Notes: generated from the letters alone by a model not told the origin. DNA of 5,456 nt from Myxococcales bacterium (GCA_021783935.1 JAJXTK010000460.1:1-5456), one strand, 5' to 3'; positions 1 through 5,265 are shown, counted from the first letter of the stretch. Program-made: numbers and translations.

Positions 1-285
1 GGGCGCCGCGGCCTCGGGCGCGACCGAGGGGGCCGGCGCGGCGGGCGCCGGCTGCGAGCCGCTCAGGCGATCGGCCAGCGCGGAGGAGGCCTTGGCGAGC
101 TCGAGCGCGCGCAGGTCGGCGTCGGCGTCCGAGGCGGCGGTGGCCGCGCGCCGCAGCCAGGCGAGCGCATCGCTCGAATCCCCCTGGTTCCAGCGAGCGG
201 TCGCGATCGACAGGGCGTCGGCCACGTCGTCGGGGTCGTCGTCACGCACGCGCGGAATGGGCGCATCGTCGCTGGTCGGTTCCAT
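1..285 (-). CDS. N-terminal part of an unrecognised protein with a helical, TPR-like N-terminus and Ala/Pro-rich linker (partial)
   Basis: Read leftward from ATG 285, 95 codons stay open to the window edge, so the C-terminal part is missing. Residues 1-20 are acidic and probably disordered. Residues 20-75 look helical, with an Ala/Leu pattern such as DALAWLRRAATAASDADADL followed by RALELAKASSALADRL, suggesting a TPR-like helix pair. Residues 76-95 form a Pro/Ala-rich linker. From memory, myxobacteria carry similar N-termini on regulatory proteins, some with a distal cyclic-nucleotide-binding domain; this is recall and is not shown here. There is no signal peptide. The start is chosen because the charged N-terminus is typical and because TACGTT lies 8 nt upstream. 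No Shine-Dalgarno sequence is visible. The frame stays open further upstream, so a longer start cannot be excluded. The gene is divergent from the YkgJ-type gene to its right. Confidence 0.7.
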   Translation of the reverse strand, partial: MEPTSDDAPIPRVRDDDPDDVADALSIATARWNQGDSSDALAWLRRAATAASDADADLRALELAKASSALADRLSGSQPAPAAPAPSVAPEAAAP

Positions 286-572
286 ATGGTCCGAACGTAC
301 GGCAGGGCCCAATCGGCGCGTAAGGGTGAATTCGCGGTGTTTTTGCCAATTGCGCGCCAACGTACGGTTCCCGAGACGACGGAACGTCGCCGGCACGGTC
401 AAGCTCGCCGCCGACGGCAGTCCGGCCGCGGGGGGCGCCGCTCGCGCGCCCGGTGCCCGGCCAGGCTTCGAGGTGGCGACGCGGGCCCGCCGGCGCACCC
501 GTGGTGAGCGTCGGCACCGAGCGCCCGCTCGGCCGGCCGCCGAACCCGGTACGAACTTCGATCGCGAAGGGC
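286..572. other. Divergent intergenic region with short repeats, no convincing gene
   Basis: The region separates two divergent genes. I see no convincing reading frame: the open frames crossing it are rich in Arg, Pro and Ala and look like chance frames. It is AT-richer around 300-365, as expected of a promoter region. It holds a 9-nt direct repeat AACGTACGG at 294-302 and 359-367, each containing the palindrome CGTACG. A perfect hairpin lies at 517-532 (CCGAGC, loop GCCC, GCTCGG). A short inverted repeat lies at 556-569 (CTTCG, 4 nt, CGAAG), just before the candidate -10 box of the rightward gene. Their functions are unknown. Confidence 0.5.
294..299 (-). promoter_or_regulatory. Candidate -10 element of the leftward gene, possibly leaderless
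   Basis: TACGTT on the minus strand is followed by 8 nt and then ATG 285. It matches the TANNNT core of a sigma-70 -10 box, and a transcript starting about 7-8 nt downstream would begin at or next to the ATG. No convincing -35 box is seen 16-18 nt upstream. Support comes mainly from the same arrangement at the other genes in this window. Confidence 0.4.
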
Positions 573-578
573 TAGCGT
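573..578 (+). promoter_or_regulatory. Candidate -10 element of the YkgJ-type gene; bears on start choice
   Basis: TAGCGT ends 7 nt before ATG 586, the arrangement seen at the other genes of the window. The upstream alternative GTG 577 overlaps this hexamer. If the hexamer is the -10 box, GTG 577 would not be transcribed and ATG 586 would be the start. Against this, GAAGGG at 566-571 lies 5 nt before GTG 577 and could act as a ribosome binding site for it. The inverted repeat at 556-569 lies directly upstream and could be an operator. Confidence 0.4.
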
Positions 579-585
579 GCGGCCG

Positions 586-1215
586 ATGTCGGACCTGATT
601 CATCGCCCGCTCTGGCGGGGGTACTCCGAGCGAAGCCTCGCCGCCGCCGCTCGGCACGCGCGAGCCGGCGGCATCGCCGTGGTGCGCGCGCGGCGCTGGT
701 ATCTGCTCGGGGACGCCGGTCCCGCCGCCGAGCCGGTGCCGCTCTTGGTCGACTGGGCCATCCGCGCGGTCGAGGCCGACGCGTGGGCCGAGCAGACCGA
801 CGGGCCCGCGCGGGGGCTCGTGAGGGCGCCCATCACGGCCGATTGGCGATCGCGCGTCGAGGAGTGGATCGCGCGCGACGCGAAGCTCCCGGGCGCGACC
901 TCCGAGGCGCGCTTCGACTGCATGAAGTGCGCGGCGTGCTGCTACGACAACCGCGTCGTCCTCGACGCGGAGGACGCAGCGCGCTTTCGCGCCGGCGGTC
1001 GCGCCGATCTGCTCGAGCGCACGGTGGTCATCCGCGGCAAGCCGACGCTGCCGCTGGTCAGAGATCGGCAGAAGCCCTGCGTGCACCTGCATGACAAGCT
1101 CTGCGGCATCTACGTCGTGCGACCGAACATGTGCCGCGACTTCCCCGCGGGCACCGAGCAGTGCCTGACCTCGCGGGAGGACTTCTACGGCACCGCGTTT
1201 CCGCCCGATCGCTGA
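586..1215 (+). CDS. YkgJ family cysteine cluster protein (CxxCxxCC, zinc/iron-chelating domain)
   Basis: Read from ATG 586 the protein has 209 residues; starting at GTG 577 adds three. Numbering from GTG 577, the family signature DCMKCAACC occupies residues 114-122, with C115, C118, C121 and C122 giving an exact CxxCxxCC motif. A second set follows at C168, C176, C186 and C196, in the context KPCVHLHDKLCGIY and RPNMCRDFP, as is usual for this family. These eight cysteines are expected to bind metal; the family is annotated as zinc- or iron-chelating, and its biochemical role is poorly defined. Residues 1-110 form an N-terminal extension rich in Arg, Trp and Ala that I do not recognise. There is no signal peptide, so a cytoplasmic location is likely. 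The gene stands alone, divergent from the gene at 1-285 and 105 nt ahead of the repeat protein. The family call is firm; the exact start is not. Confidence 0.88.
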   Translation: MSDLIHRPLWRGYSERSLAAAARHARAGGIAVVRARRWYLLGDAGPAAEPVPLLVDWAIRAVEADAWAEQTDGPARGLVRAPITADWRSRVEEWIARDAKLPGATSEARFDCMKCAACCYDNRVVLDAEDAARFRAGGRADLLERTVVIRGKPTLPLVRDRQKPCVHLHDKLCGIYVVRPNMCRDFPAGTEQCLTSREDFYGTAFPPDR

Positions 1216-1283
1216 CGGCTCGACGTCGGCCCGCCGCGTCGAACCCGAAGCGCGCCGCCGCGCATCCATCCTCGCGTCGGGGC

Positions 1284-1311
1284 TTGCCGTCCAGCCCCCG
1301 GAAAGTAGGCT
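1284..1311 (+). promoter_or_regulatory. Candidate promoter of the four-repeat protein gene
   Basis: TTGCCG at 1284-1289, a 16-nt spacer and TAGGCT at 1306-1311 resemble a sigma-70 -35/-10 pair. TAGGCT ends 9 nt before ATG 1321, so the transcript probably has almost no leader. A weak purine run, GGAAAG at 1300-1305, is too far from the ATG to be a good ribosome binding site. Confidence 0.45.
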
Positions 1312-1320
1312 CTCACGCCC

Positions 1321-2412
1321 ATGGCATCCCCGCAGATCGACGCCCTTCGCAAGCAGTTCGACGAACTCACTTCGGAGTACCACGCCCGCTTCGCCGGCCA
1401 GTCGCGCGTCACCCGCGACGTCGGCGAGATCGACAGCATCGTCGCGCGCGCCAAGGAGCTCGCCAGCAAGCTCGCCGCGCTCCCCGGGGGCGACGCCGAC
1501 GTCGACGAGCTCAAGCGGGTGTCGCGCGAGAACGCCGAGCTGTTCGCCCAGGAGCGCGAGCGGATCGTCGAGGCGCGCAAGGCGGCGCCCGAGGTCGTCG
1601 AGTTCGCCTCGCTGGGCACCACGGCCAACTTCGCCTTCGCCCGCTACCGCCGCCACTTCGCGGGCAAGTCGCGCAACACGCGCGATCTCGGCCTGCTCGA
1701 CGAGATCGTCGAAGACCTCGGCAAGGTCGACAAGCGCATGCGCGAGCTCCACGCGAAGACCAAAGACGCCGACATGCTTCCGGACATGGACCTCGTGGCC
1801 GAGAACGTGAAGATGTACAAGGCCGAGCGCGCGGCCATCGCGGAGGCGCGCGGCGCGGGCACGCCCGACCAGCAAGCCGACTCGCTCGCCGAGGTCGCGA
1901 ACGAGCAGTTCAAGGTCTACACGGACTCGTTCGCGGGCAAGTCGCGCATCACGCGCCGCCCGGCGCTGCTGCAGCGCCTGATCACGAACCTCAAGGACGT
2001 GAAGGCCAAGATGCTCGCGCTCAAGACGAGCGGCTTCGTCTCGGAGGTCAACGATCGCAACATGCAGATCGTGAGCGACAACCTCTCGATGTACGAGGCG
2101 GAGATCGGCGAGATCAAGAAGGTCCGCGCGCAGACCAAGCTCATCGACCTGATGGGCAACCTCGGCGGTGCGGCCAACGACTGCATGGCCGAGTACCGCG
2201 AGCACTACGCCGGGCAAGACCGCACCACGCGCGACCTCGAGCGCCTCAGCAAGCTCTGCGATCAGCTCGGCGAGATCGCCCGCCAGATGAGCGACCTCGC
2301 GCGCGTCGAGAAGAACGAGATGAACGCGAAGAACCTCGCCGTCACCAGCGACAACCTCGTGATGCTCGAGAACGAGTACCGCGAGATCCAGAAGGCCAAG
2401 GGGATCGAGACC
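1321..2412 (+). repeat. Four in-frame tandem repeats, about 270 nt each (protein-level repeat)
   Basis: Approximate units are 1321-1587, 1588-1860, 1861-2136 and 2137-2412 (residues 1-89, 90-180, 181-272 and 273-364). The shared loop codons begin at 1390, 1657, 1930 and 2206. Similarity is clear in protein but limited in DNA outside the FAG-SR-TR segment. The duplications therefore look old and kept by selection on the protein, and are not a recent DNA expansion. Boundaries are set by eye. Confidence 0.85.
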
Positions 2413-2415
2413 TGA
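1321..2415 (+). CDS. Unrecognised soluble helical protein made of four tandem ~90-residue repeats
   Basis: The 364-residue protein matches no family I recognise. It consists of four diverged copies of one unit. The conserved landmark is FAGQSRVTRD at residue 24, FAGKSRNTRD at 113, FAGKSRITRR at 204 and YAGQDRTTRD at 296, spaced 89, 91 and 92 residues apart. Each unit reads as three helices: one ending in the FAGxSRxTRD loop, a second with Leu/Ile heptad spacing (LLDEIVEDLGKVDKRM), and a third of the form (S/A)(D/E)NLxMYxxExxxIxxAR, for example SDNLSMYEAEIGEIKKVR in unit 3. The protein is highly charged, with no signal peptide and no membrane segment. The invariant Ser/Asp-Arg-x-Thr-Arg loop could contact an acidic partner, but this is speculation. 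ATG 1321 is preferred because unit 1 starts right there and a TAGGCT box lies 9 nt upstream. The gene is convergent with the BMP gene, with only 31 nt between the stops. Confidence 0.9.
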   Translation: MASPQIDALRKQFDELTSEYHARFAGQSRVTRDVGEIDSIVARAKELASKLAALPGGDADVDELKRVSRENAELFAQERERIVEARKAAPEVVEFASLGTTANFAFARYRRHFAGKSRNTRDLGLLDEIVEDLGKVDKRMRELHAKTKDADMLPDMDLVAENVKMYKAERAAIAEARGAGTPDQQADSLAEVANEQFKVYTDSFAGKSRITRRPALLQRLITNLKDVKAKMLALKTSGFVSEVNDRNMQIVSDNLSMYEAEIGEIKKVRAQTKLIDLMGNLGGAANDCMAEYREHYAGQDRTTRDLERLSKLCDQLGEIARQMSDLARVEKNEMNAKNLAVTSDNLVMLENEYREIQKAKGIET

Positions 2416-2417
2416 TC

Positions 2418-2444
2418 GCCCGGCCGGGCGCGCCGCGGCGCCCG
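2418..2444. terminator. Overlapping GC-rich hairpins between convergent genes, possible bidirectional terminator
   Basis: The 31-nt gap between the two facing stop codons is nearly all self-complementary. A perfect palindrome GCCCGGCCGGGC spans 2418-2429. A 7-bp stem CGGGCGC / GCGCCCG pairs 2425-2431 with 2438-2444 around a 6-nt loop. The two structures overlap and are mutually exclusive. There is no T-run on either strand, so classical intrinsic termination is not assured. Position is the main argument for a role in ending both transcripts. Confidence 0.4.
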
Positions 2445-2446
2445 CG

Positions 2447-3493
2447 TCACTCGCTCGGCACGTCGATCGCGCCGGCCGCGATGCGCGCCCTGAGCGCCTC
2501 GACCTGGCGCAGCACCGCGGGGTCGAGCTTGTCGGCGTGAGGGCCCTCGCGGACGTAGTCGAGGGCCCCTTCCTTCACGCCGAGCACCAGCATCCCCCCG
2601 CGCAGCTCGCCCTTCTGCGCGGCCGCGATCGCGTCGAACACGGCCACGTCGCCGCGCTTGATCATCGACGTCAGCACCGCCGACGGCGCCTCGTCGTACT
2701 GGTCGGCGTCGACGCCGATCGCGAGCACGTGCGCGTCGCGCGCCGCTTCGAAGACGCCGTGCCCCGTCGAGCCGCTCGCGTGGAACAGCACGTCGGCGCC
2801 GGCCGAGATCTGGGCGAGCGCGATGGCCTTGCCCTTGGCGGGGTCGCGGAAGGCGTCGGGCGACGAGCCCGCGTAGGCGATGTGCACGACGCACGGGGGG
2901 CACACGGCCTCGACGCCCGTGCGGTAGCCGGCGTCGAACTTGTGGATCAGCGGGATGTCCATCCCGCCGACGAAGCCGACGTGTCGGGTCTTGCTCGTGA
3001 GCCCGGCGATCGCGCCGACCAGGAACGCCCCCTCTTGCTCGCGAAACGCGAGGCCGGTGACGTTCGGCGGGATCGGCTGCGCGACCCCGCCCGAGAAGTC
3101 GGGGGCGTAGTCCACGCACGCGAAGCGCGTCCGCGGGTAGTCGCGCGCGACGGTGTCGACGTCGCGCGAGAAGATGAAGCCGACGCCGATCACGAGATCG
3201 AAGCTGCGCGCGGCGAAGAGGCGAAGCGCGGCCTCGCGGTCCTCGGTGCCGGCCGGCTCGACGACCTCGGTCGCGACGTGCAGCTCGCGCGCCGCGCGCG
3301 ACAGGCCGAGCCACGCCGCGTCGTTGAAGCTCTTGTCGCCGCGGCCGCCGACGTCGAACACGAGGCCGACGCGGAAGCCCGCCGCGCTCTCGGCCGGCGC
3401 GTCGTTCGAGGCGTGCCGCCCCTTCGGCAACGCGAGCCCGACCGCCAGCGCGAAGGTGAGCGCCGTCGCGAGCAGCGGGCGATCGAGGAGCAT
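2447..3493 (-). CDS. BMP family (PnrA/TmpC-like) periplasmic substrate-binding protein
   Basis: The 348-residue product has the length and motifs of the BMP (basic membrane protein) family, whose studied members bind purine nucleosides and feed ABC importers. After a hydrophobic N-terminus (residues 6-22) come GLVFDVGGRGDKSFNDAAW at 43-61, EGAFLVGAIAGLTSKTRHVG at 154-173, FVGGMDIPLIHKFDAGYR at 174-191, GADVLFHASGSTGHGVFEAA at 232-251, IGVDADQ at 259-265 and LTSMIKRGDVAVFDAI at 274-289. These follow the family order. The N-terminus looks like a Sec signal peptide, with possible cleavage near residue 28. It has no cysteine and so no lipobox, although many relatives are lipoproteins. A CPPC motif sits at 198-201. 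No ABC ATPase or permease gene is adjacent within the window. The start is the only sensible Met, with TACGAT 6 nt upstream. The family call is firm; a nucleoside ligand is inferred from the family. Confidence 0.92.
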   Translation of the reverse strand: MLLDRPLLATALTFALAVGLALPKGRHASNDAPAESAAGFRVGLVFDVGGRGDKSFNDAAWLGLSRAARELHVATEVVEPAGTEDREAALRLFAARSFDLVIGVGFIFSRDVDTVARDYPRTRFACVDYAPDFSGGVAQPIPPNVTGLAFREQEGAFLVGAIAGLTSKTRHVGFVGGMDIPLIHKFDAGYRTGVEAVCPPCVVHIAYAGSSPDAFRDPAKGKAIALAQISAGADVLFHASGSTGHGVFEAARDAHVLAIGVDADQYDEAPSAVLTSMIKRGDVAVFDAIAAAQKGELRGGMLVLGVKEGALDYVREGPHADKLDPAVLRQVEALRARIAAGAIDVPSE

Positions 3494-3499
3494 CGGGGC

Positions 3500-3505
3500 A
3501 TCGTA
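3500..3505 (-). promoter_or_regulatory. Candidate -10 element of the BMP gene, possibly leaderless
   Basis: TACGAT on the minus strand lies 6 nt before ATG 3493, matching the TANNNT -10 core. No Shine-Dalgarno sequence precedes the start and no clear -35 box is seen. The palindrome GCACGTGC at 3515-3522 lies just upstream of the hexamer, where an operator could act. Confidence 0.45.
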
Positions 3506-3560
3506 GCCGCGTCAGCACGTGCGAGCGGAAGCGCGGCGCCGAGCCTCGAACGGCGCCCTC

Positions 3561-3587
3561 GCGGGCGGCGCGGTACGCCCCGCCCGC
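3561..3587. repeat. Strong inverted repeat in the divergent BMP/gcdH promoter region
   Basis: GCGGGC at 3561-3566 pairs with GCCCGC at 3582-3587. Inside this, GGCG at 3567-3570 pairs with CGCC at 3576-3579, leaving a 5-nt loop and a 2-nt bulge (3580-3581). An alternative pairing is an uninterrupted 8-bp stem, 3561-3568 with 3580-3587. It lies about 70-95 nt from each divergent start codon. It could be an operator, a terminator for read-through or simply GC-rich sequence. GGCGCC also occurs twice nearby (3535-3540 and 3552-3557). Confidence 0.4.
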
Positions 3588-3660
3588 ATTCGCGCCCGCC
3601 GCGCGCAGCATGACGCGAATCGTCACGGTCGCGCCCCTTCTCGGCCCCCACGCGCCACGA

Positions 3661-3666
3661 TAGGTA
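3661..3666 (+). promoter_or_regulatory. Candidate -10 element of gcdH, possibly leaderless
   Basis: TAGGTA ends 9 nt before ATG 3676, the same placement as TAGGCT before the repeat-protein gene, though the final base of the -10 core is A instead of T. A weak -35 candidate, TTCTCG at 3638-3643, lies 17 nt upstream. There is no ribosome binding site ahead of the ATG. Confidence 0.4.
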
Positions 3667-3675
3667 CGCGCACCC

Positions 3676-4878
3676 ATGACCGTGAAGATCCACGATCCGA
3701 TGACGCTCGAGGCCCTGCACGCGGTGGAGCCGCTCCTGACCGAAGAAGAGCGGATGATCCGCGACACCGTGCGCCGCTTCGTGCGCGAGCGCTTCCTGCC
3801 GCGCGCCGGCGCGCTCTTCGCGGAGGAGCAGTTCCCGAAGGATCTGATCCCGGAGATCGCCGGCATGGGGCTGTTCGGCGCGCACCTCGAGGGGTACGGC
3901 TGCGCGGGCATGGGCGCGGCCGCCTACGGCCTCGCGCTGCAGGAGCTCGAGTACGGCGACAGCGGGCTGCGCAGCTTCGCGAGCGTGCAGGGCTCGCTGT
4001 GCATGTACCCGATCCATCGCTACGGCTCCGAGGAGCAGAAGCAGCGCTGGCTGCCCAAGATGGCCGCGGGCGAGCTGATCGGATGCTTCGGGCTGACCGA
4101 GCCCGACAGCGGCAGCGACCCCGGCTCGATGAAGACCTACGCGCGGCGCGAGGCGGGGAGCTGGGTCCTCAACGGCAGCAAGATGTGGATCACCAACGCG
4201 CCGTTCGCGGACCTCGCGATCGTGTGGGCGAAGGTCAAGGAGGGCGACACGGTCGGCGGCTCCGACTCGATCCGCGGCTTCGTCGTCGAGCGCGGCATGC
4301 AGGGGTTCGAGACGCCGACCGTGCACGGCAAGATGTCGCTGCGCGCCTCGGCGACCGGCGAGATCTCGCTCACCGACTGCGTGGTGCCCGAGCAGAACGT
4401 GCTCCCCGCGGCCAAGGGGCTCGGCGCGCCGCTCTCGTGCCTGAACCAAGCGCGCTTCGGCATCGCCTACGGGGTGCTCGGCGCGGCGCGCGCCTGCTAC
4501 GACTGCGTGGTCGACTACTCGCGCACGCGCGTGCAGTTCGGCGTGCCGATCGCGAGCAAGCAGCTCATTCAGGAGCAGATCGTCGAGATGGCGAGCGAGA
4601 TCGCCAAGGGGGAGATCCTCTCGCTCCACTTCGCGCGCCTGAAGGACCAGGGCAAGCTCACCCCGCAGCAGGTCTCGCTCGCCAAGAAGAACAACGTCGG
4701 CTGGGCGCTCAAGATCGCGCGCCTGGCGCGCGGGATCCTCGGCGGCAACGGCATCCTCCTCGACTACCCGGTCGTGCGGCACATGCTGAACCTCGAGAGT
4801 GTCTACACCTACGAGGGGACGAACGAGGTCCACACGTTGATCCTCGGCCGCGCGCTCACCGGCATCGACGCGTTCTGA
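3676..4878 (+). CDS. gcdH: Glutaryl-CoA dehydrogenase (acyl-CoA dehydrogenase superfamily)
   Basis: The 400-residue flavoprotein is expected to oxidise and decarboxylate glutaryl-CoA to crotonyl-CoA in lysine, tryptophan and aromatic-compound breakdown, passing electrons to electron-transfer flavoprotein. It aligns from memory along its whole length with human GCDH. The substrate segment is LEYGDSGLRSF at 91-101, with E92 and R99 matching Glu87 and Arg94. FAD-contact motifs are GCFGLTEPDSGSDPGSM at 136-152 and KMWITNAPFADLAIVWA at 169-185. GKMSLRASATGEI lies at 218-230, and the C-terminal segment TYEGTNEVHTLILGRALTG at 378-396 carries Y379 and the catalytic base E380. Presence of the Tyr, Glu and Arg residues linked to decarboxylation favours the decarboxylating type. 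Residues 189-198 form a short loop insertion relative to the human enzyme. There is no signal peptide, so it is cytoplasmic. It stands alone, divergent from the BMP gene, with no etfAB or enoyl-CoA hydratase nearby. Confidence 0.95.
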   Translation: MTVKIHDPMTLEALHAVEPLLTEEERMIRDTVRRFVRERFLPRAGALFAEEQFPKDLIPEIAGMGLFGAHLEGYGCAGMGAAAYGLALQELEYGDSGLRSFASVQGSLCMYPIHRYGSEEQKQRWLPKMAAGELIGCFGLTEPDSGSDPGSMKTYARREAGSWVLNGSKMWITNAPFADLAIVWAKVKEGDTVGGSDSIRGFVVERGMQGFETPTVHGKMSLRASATGEISLTDCVVPEQNVLPAAKGLGAPLSCLNQARFGIAYGVLGAARACYDCVVDYSRTRVQFGVPIASKQLIQEQIVEMASEIAKGEILSLHFARLKDQGKLTPQQVSLAKKNNVGWALKIARLARGILGGNGILLDYPVVRHMLNLESVYTYEGTNEVHTLILGRALTGIDAF

Positions 4879-4911
4879 GCCGTCGCGCGCGGCGTCGCTC
4901 GGCCCTCGTCG

Positions 4912-5157
4912 TTACGCGCCGAGCTCGAGGACGCTGCGCACGACGTTGTTCATCGCGTCGATCGCGGTCGCTCCATCGAGCGGCAGGGCGACGTCGAAGT
5001 CTCCGTGCGTCGTCATCCCGGCCCGACGAACCGTGATCGACACGTGCGCGATCCCCTGGCCGTCGCCGGCGTCATCGACATCGACGTCGACGGCAGCGCC
5101 GGGCGTGACCGCGACCATCGCGGCCATCACCATGCGCCGGAAGACTTCGAGGTCCAT
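4912..5157 (-). CDS. Unrecognised small protein (81 residues)
   Basis: The frame runs from ATG 5157 to TAA and keeps the strong G/C third-base preference of its neighbours. The translation has the balanced composition of a real protein, unlike overlapping frames on the other strand. It begins with an amphipathic helix rich in Met and Val (MDLEVFRRMVMAAMVAVTPG), followed by an acidic VDVDVDD segment at about 23-29. Two likely beta strands follow (IAHVSITVRRAG and DFDVALPL), then a C-terminal helix (TAIDAMNNVVRSVLELGA). This suggests a small alpha/beta domain; I do not recognise the family. There is no signal peptide and no cysteine. Internal Met codons at 9, 11 and 14 are possible starts, but TACCCT lies 7 nt before the first ATG. 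The gene is convergent with gcdH, with 33 nt between the stops and no clear terminator there. Confidence 0.65.
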   Translation of the reverse strand: MDLEVFRRMVMAAMVAVTPGAAVDVDVDDAGDGQGIAHVSITVRRAGMTTHGDFDVALPLDGATAIDAMNNVVRSVLELGA

Positions 5158-5164
5158 GGACGCA

Positions 5165-5193
5165 AGGGTACCCCCATCAGGCTTGCATCAGGC
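5165..5193 (-). promoter_or_regulatory. Candidate promoter of the 81-residue protein gene with tandem GCCTGATG boxes
   Basis: On the minus strand TACCCT (5170-5165) ends 7 nt before ATG 5157 and fits a -10 core. Just upstream, GCCTGATG occurs twice (5193-5186 and 5182-5175), with starts 11 bp apart, one helical turn. The copies cover the zone where a -35 box would lie, so they could bind an activator or repressor. No canonical -35 box is present. Confidence 0.4.
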
Positions 5194-5195
5194 GG

Positions 5196-5211
5196 TCCGA
5201 AATTGATCGGA
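5196..5211. repeat. Short inverted repeat, possible operator
   Basis: TCCGA at 5196-5200 and TCGGA at 5207-5211 form 5-bp arms around an AT-rich 6-nt centre (AATTGA), like a regulator half-site pair. It lies next to the GCCTGATG boxes upstream of the small gene. Arms this short can arise by chance. Confidence 0.25.
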
Positions 5212-5265
5212 TGTCATGGGTGCAATTTGACCCGTCCGTGATGGGCCGCGCTTCAGGCGAGCCGG

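Noticed and set aside
92..598. A 168-codon plus-strand frame across the first gene and the intergenic region
   Set aside because: It is Ser/Arg/Ala-rich and antisense to the more protein-like 1-285 frame, with no family resemblance.
1216..1320. Possible terminator after the YkgJ-type gene
   Set aside because: Only CGACG / CGTCG (1221-1225 and 1237-1241) with an 11-nt loop was seen; this is expected by chance at this GC content.
1131..2540. A 469-codon open frame on the plus strand over the four-repeat gene
   Set aside because: It is a shifted reading of a coherent repeat protein and extends into the BMP gene; it is very Arg-rich.
2262..3911. A 549-codon open frame on the minus strand overlapping the BMP gene
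   Set aside because: It lies out of frame over the well-supported BMP gene and its translation is dominated by Arg, Gly and Ala, as expected of a chance frame in GC-rich DNA.
3190..4833. A 547-codon open frame on the minus strand opposite gcdH
   Set aside because: It is antisense to a clear glutaryl-CoA dehydrogenase; its composition (Arg, His, Leu, Ala runs) shows no domain.
4879..4911. Possible terminator between gcdH and the small gene
   Set aside because: Only a 4-bp stem (GCCG 4879-4882 with CGGC 4890-4893) and no T-run were found, too weak to list.
3519..5036. A 505-codon open frame on the plus strand over gcdH
   Set aside because: It is a shifted reading of gcdH with Arg-rich low-complexity translation.
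4946..5241. Two plus-strand small frames (4946-5206 and 5005-5241) opposite the 81-residue gene
   Set aside because: Their codon use and composition are poorer than those of the minus-strand frame, and they run into the repeat-rich promoter region.
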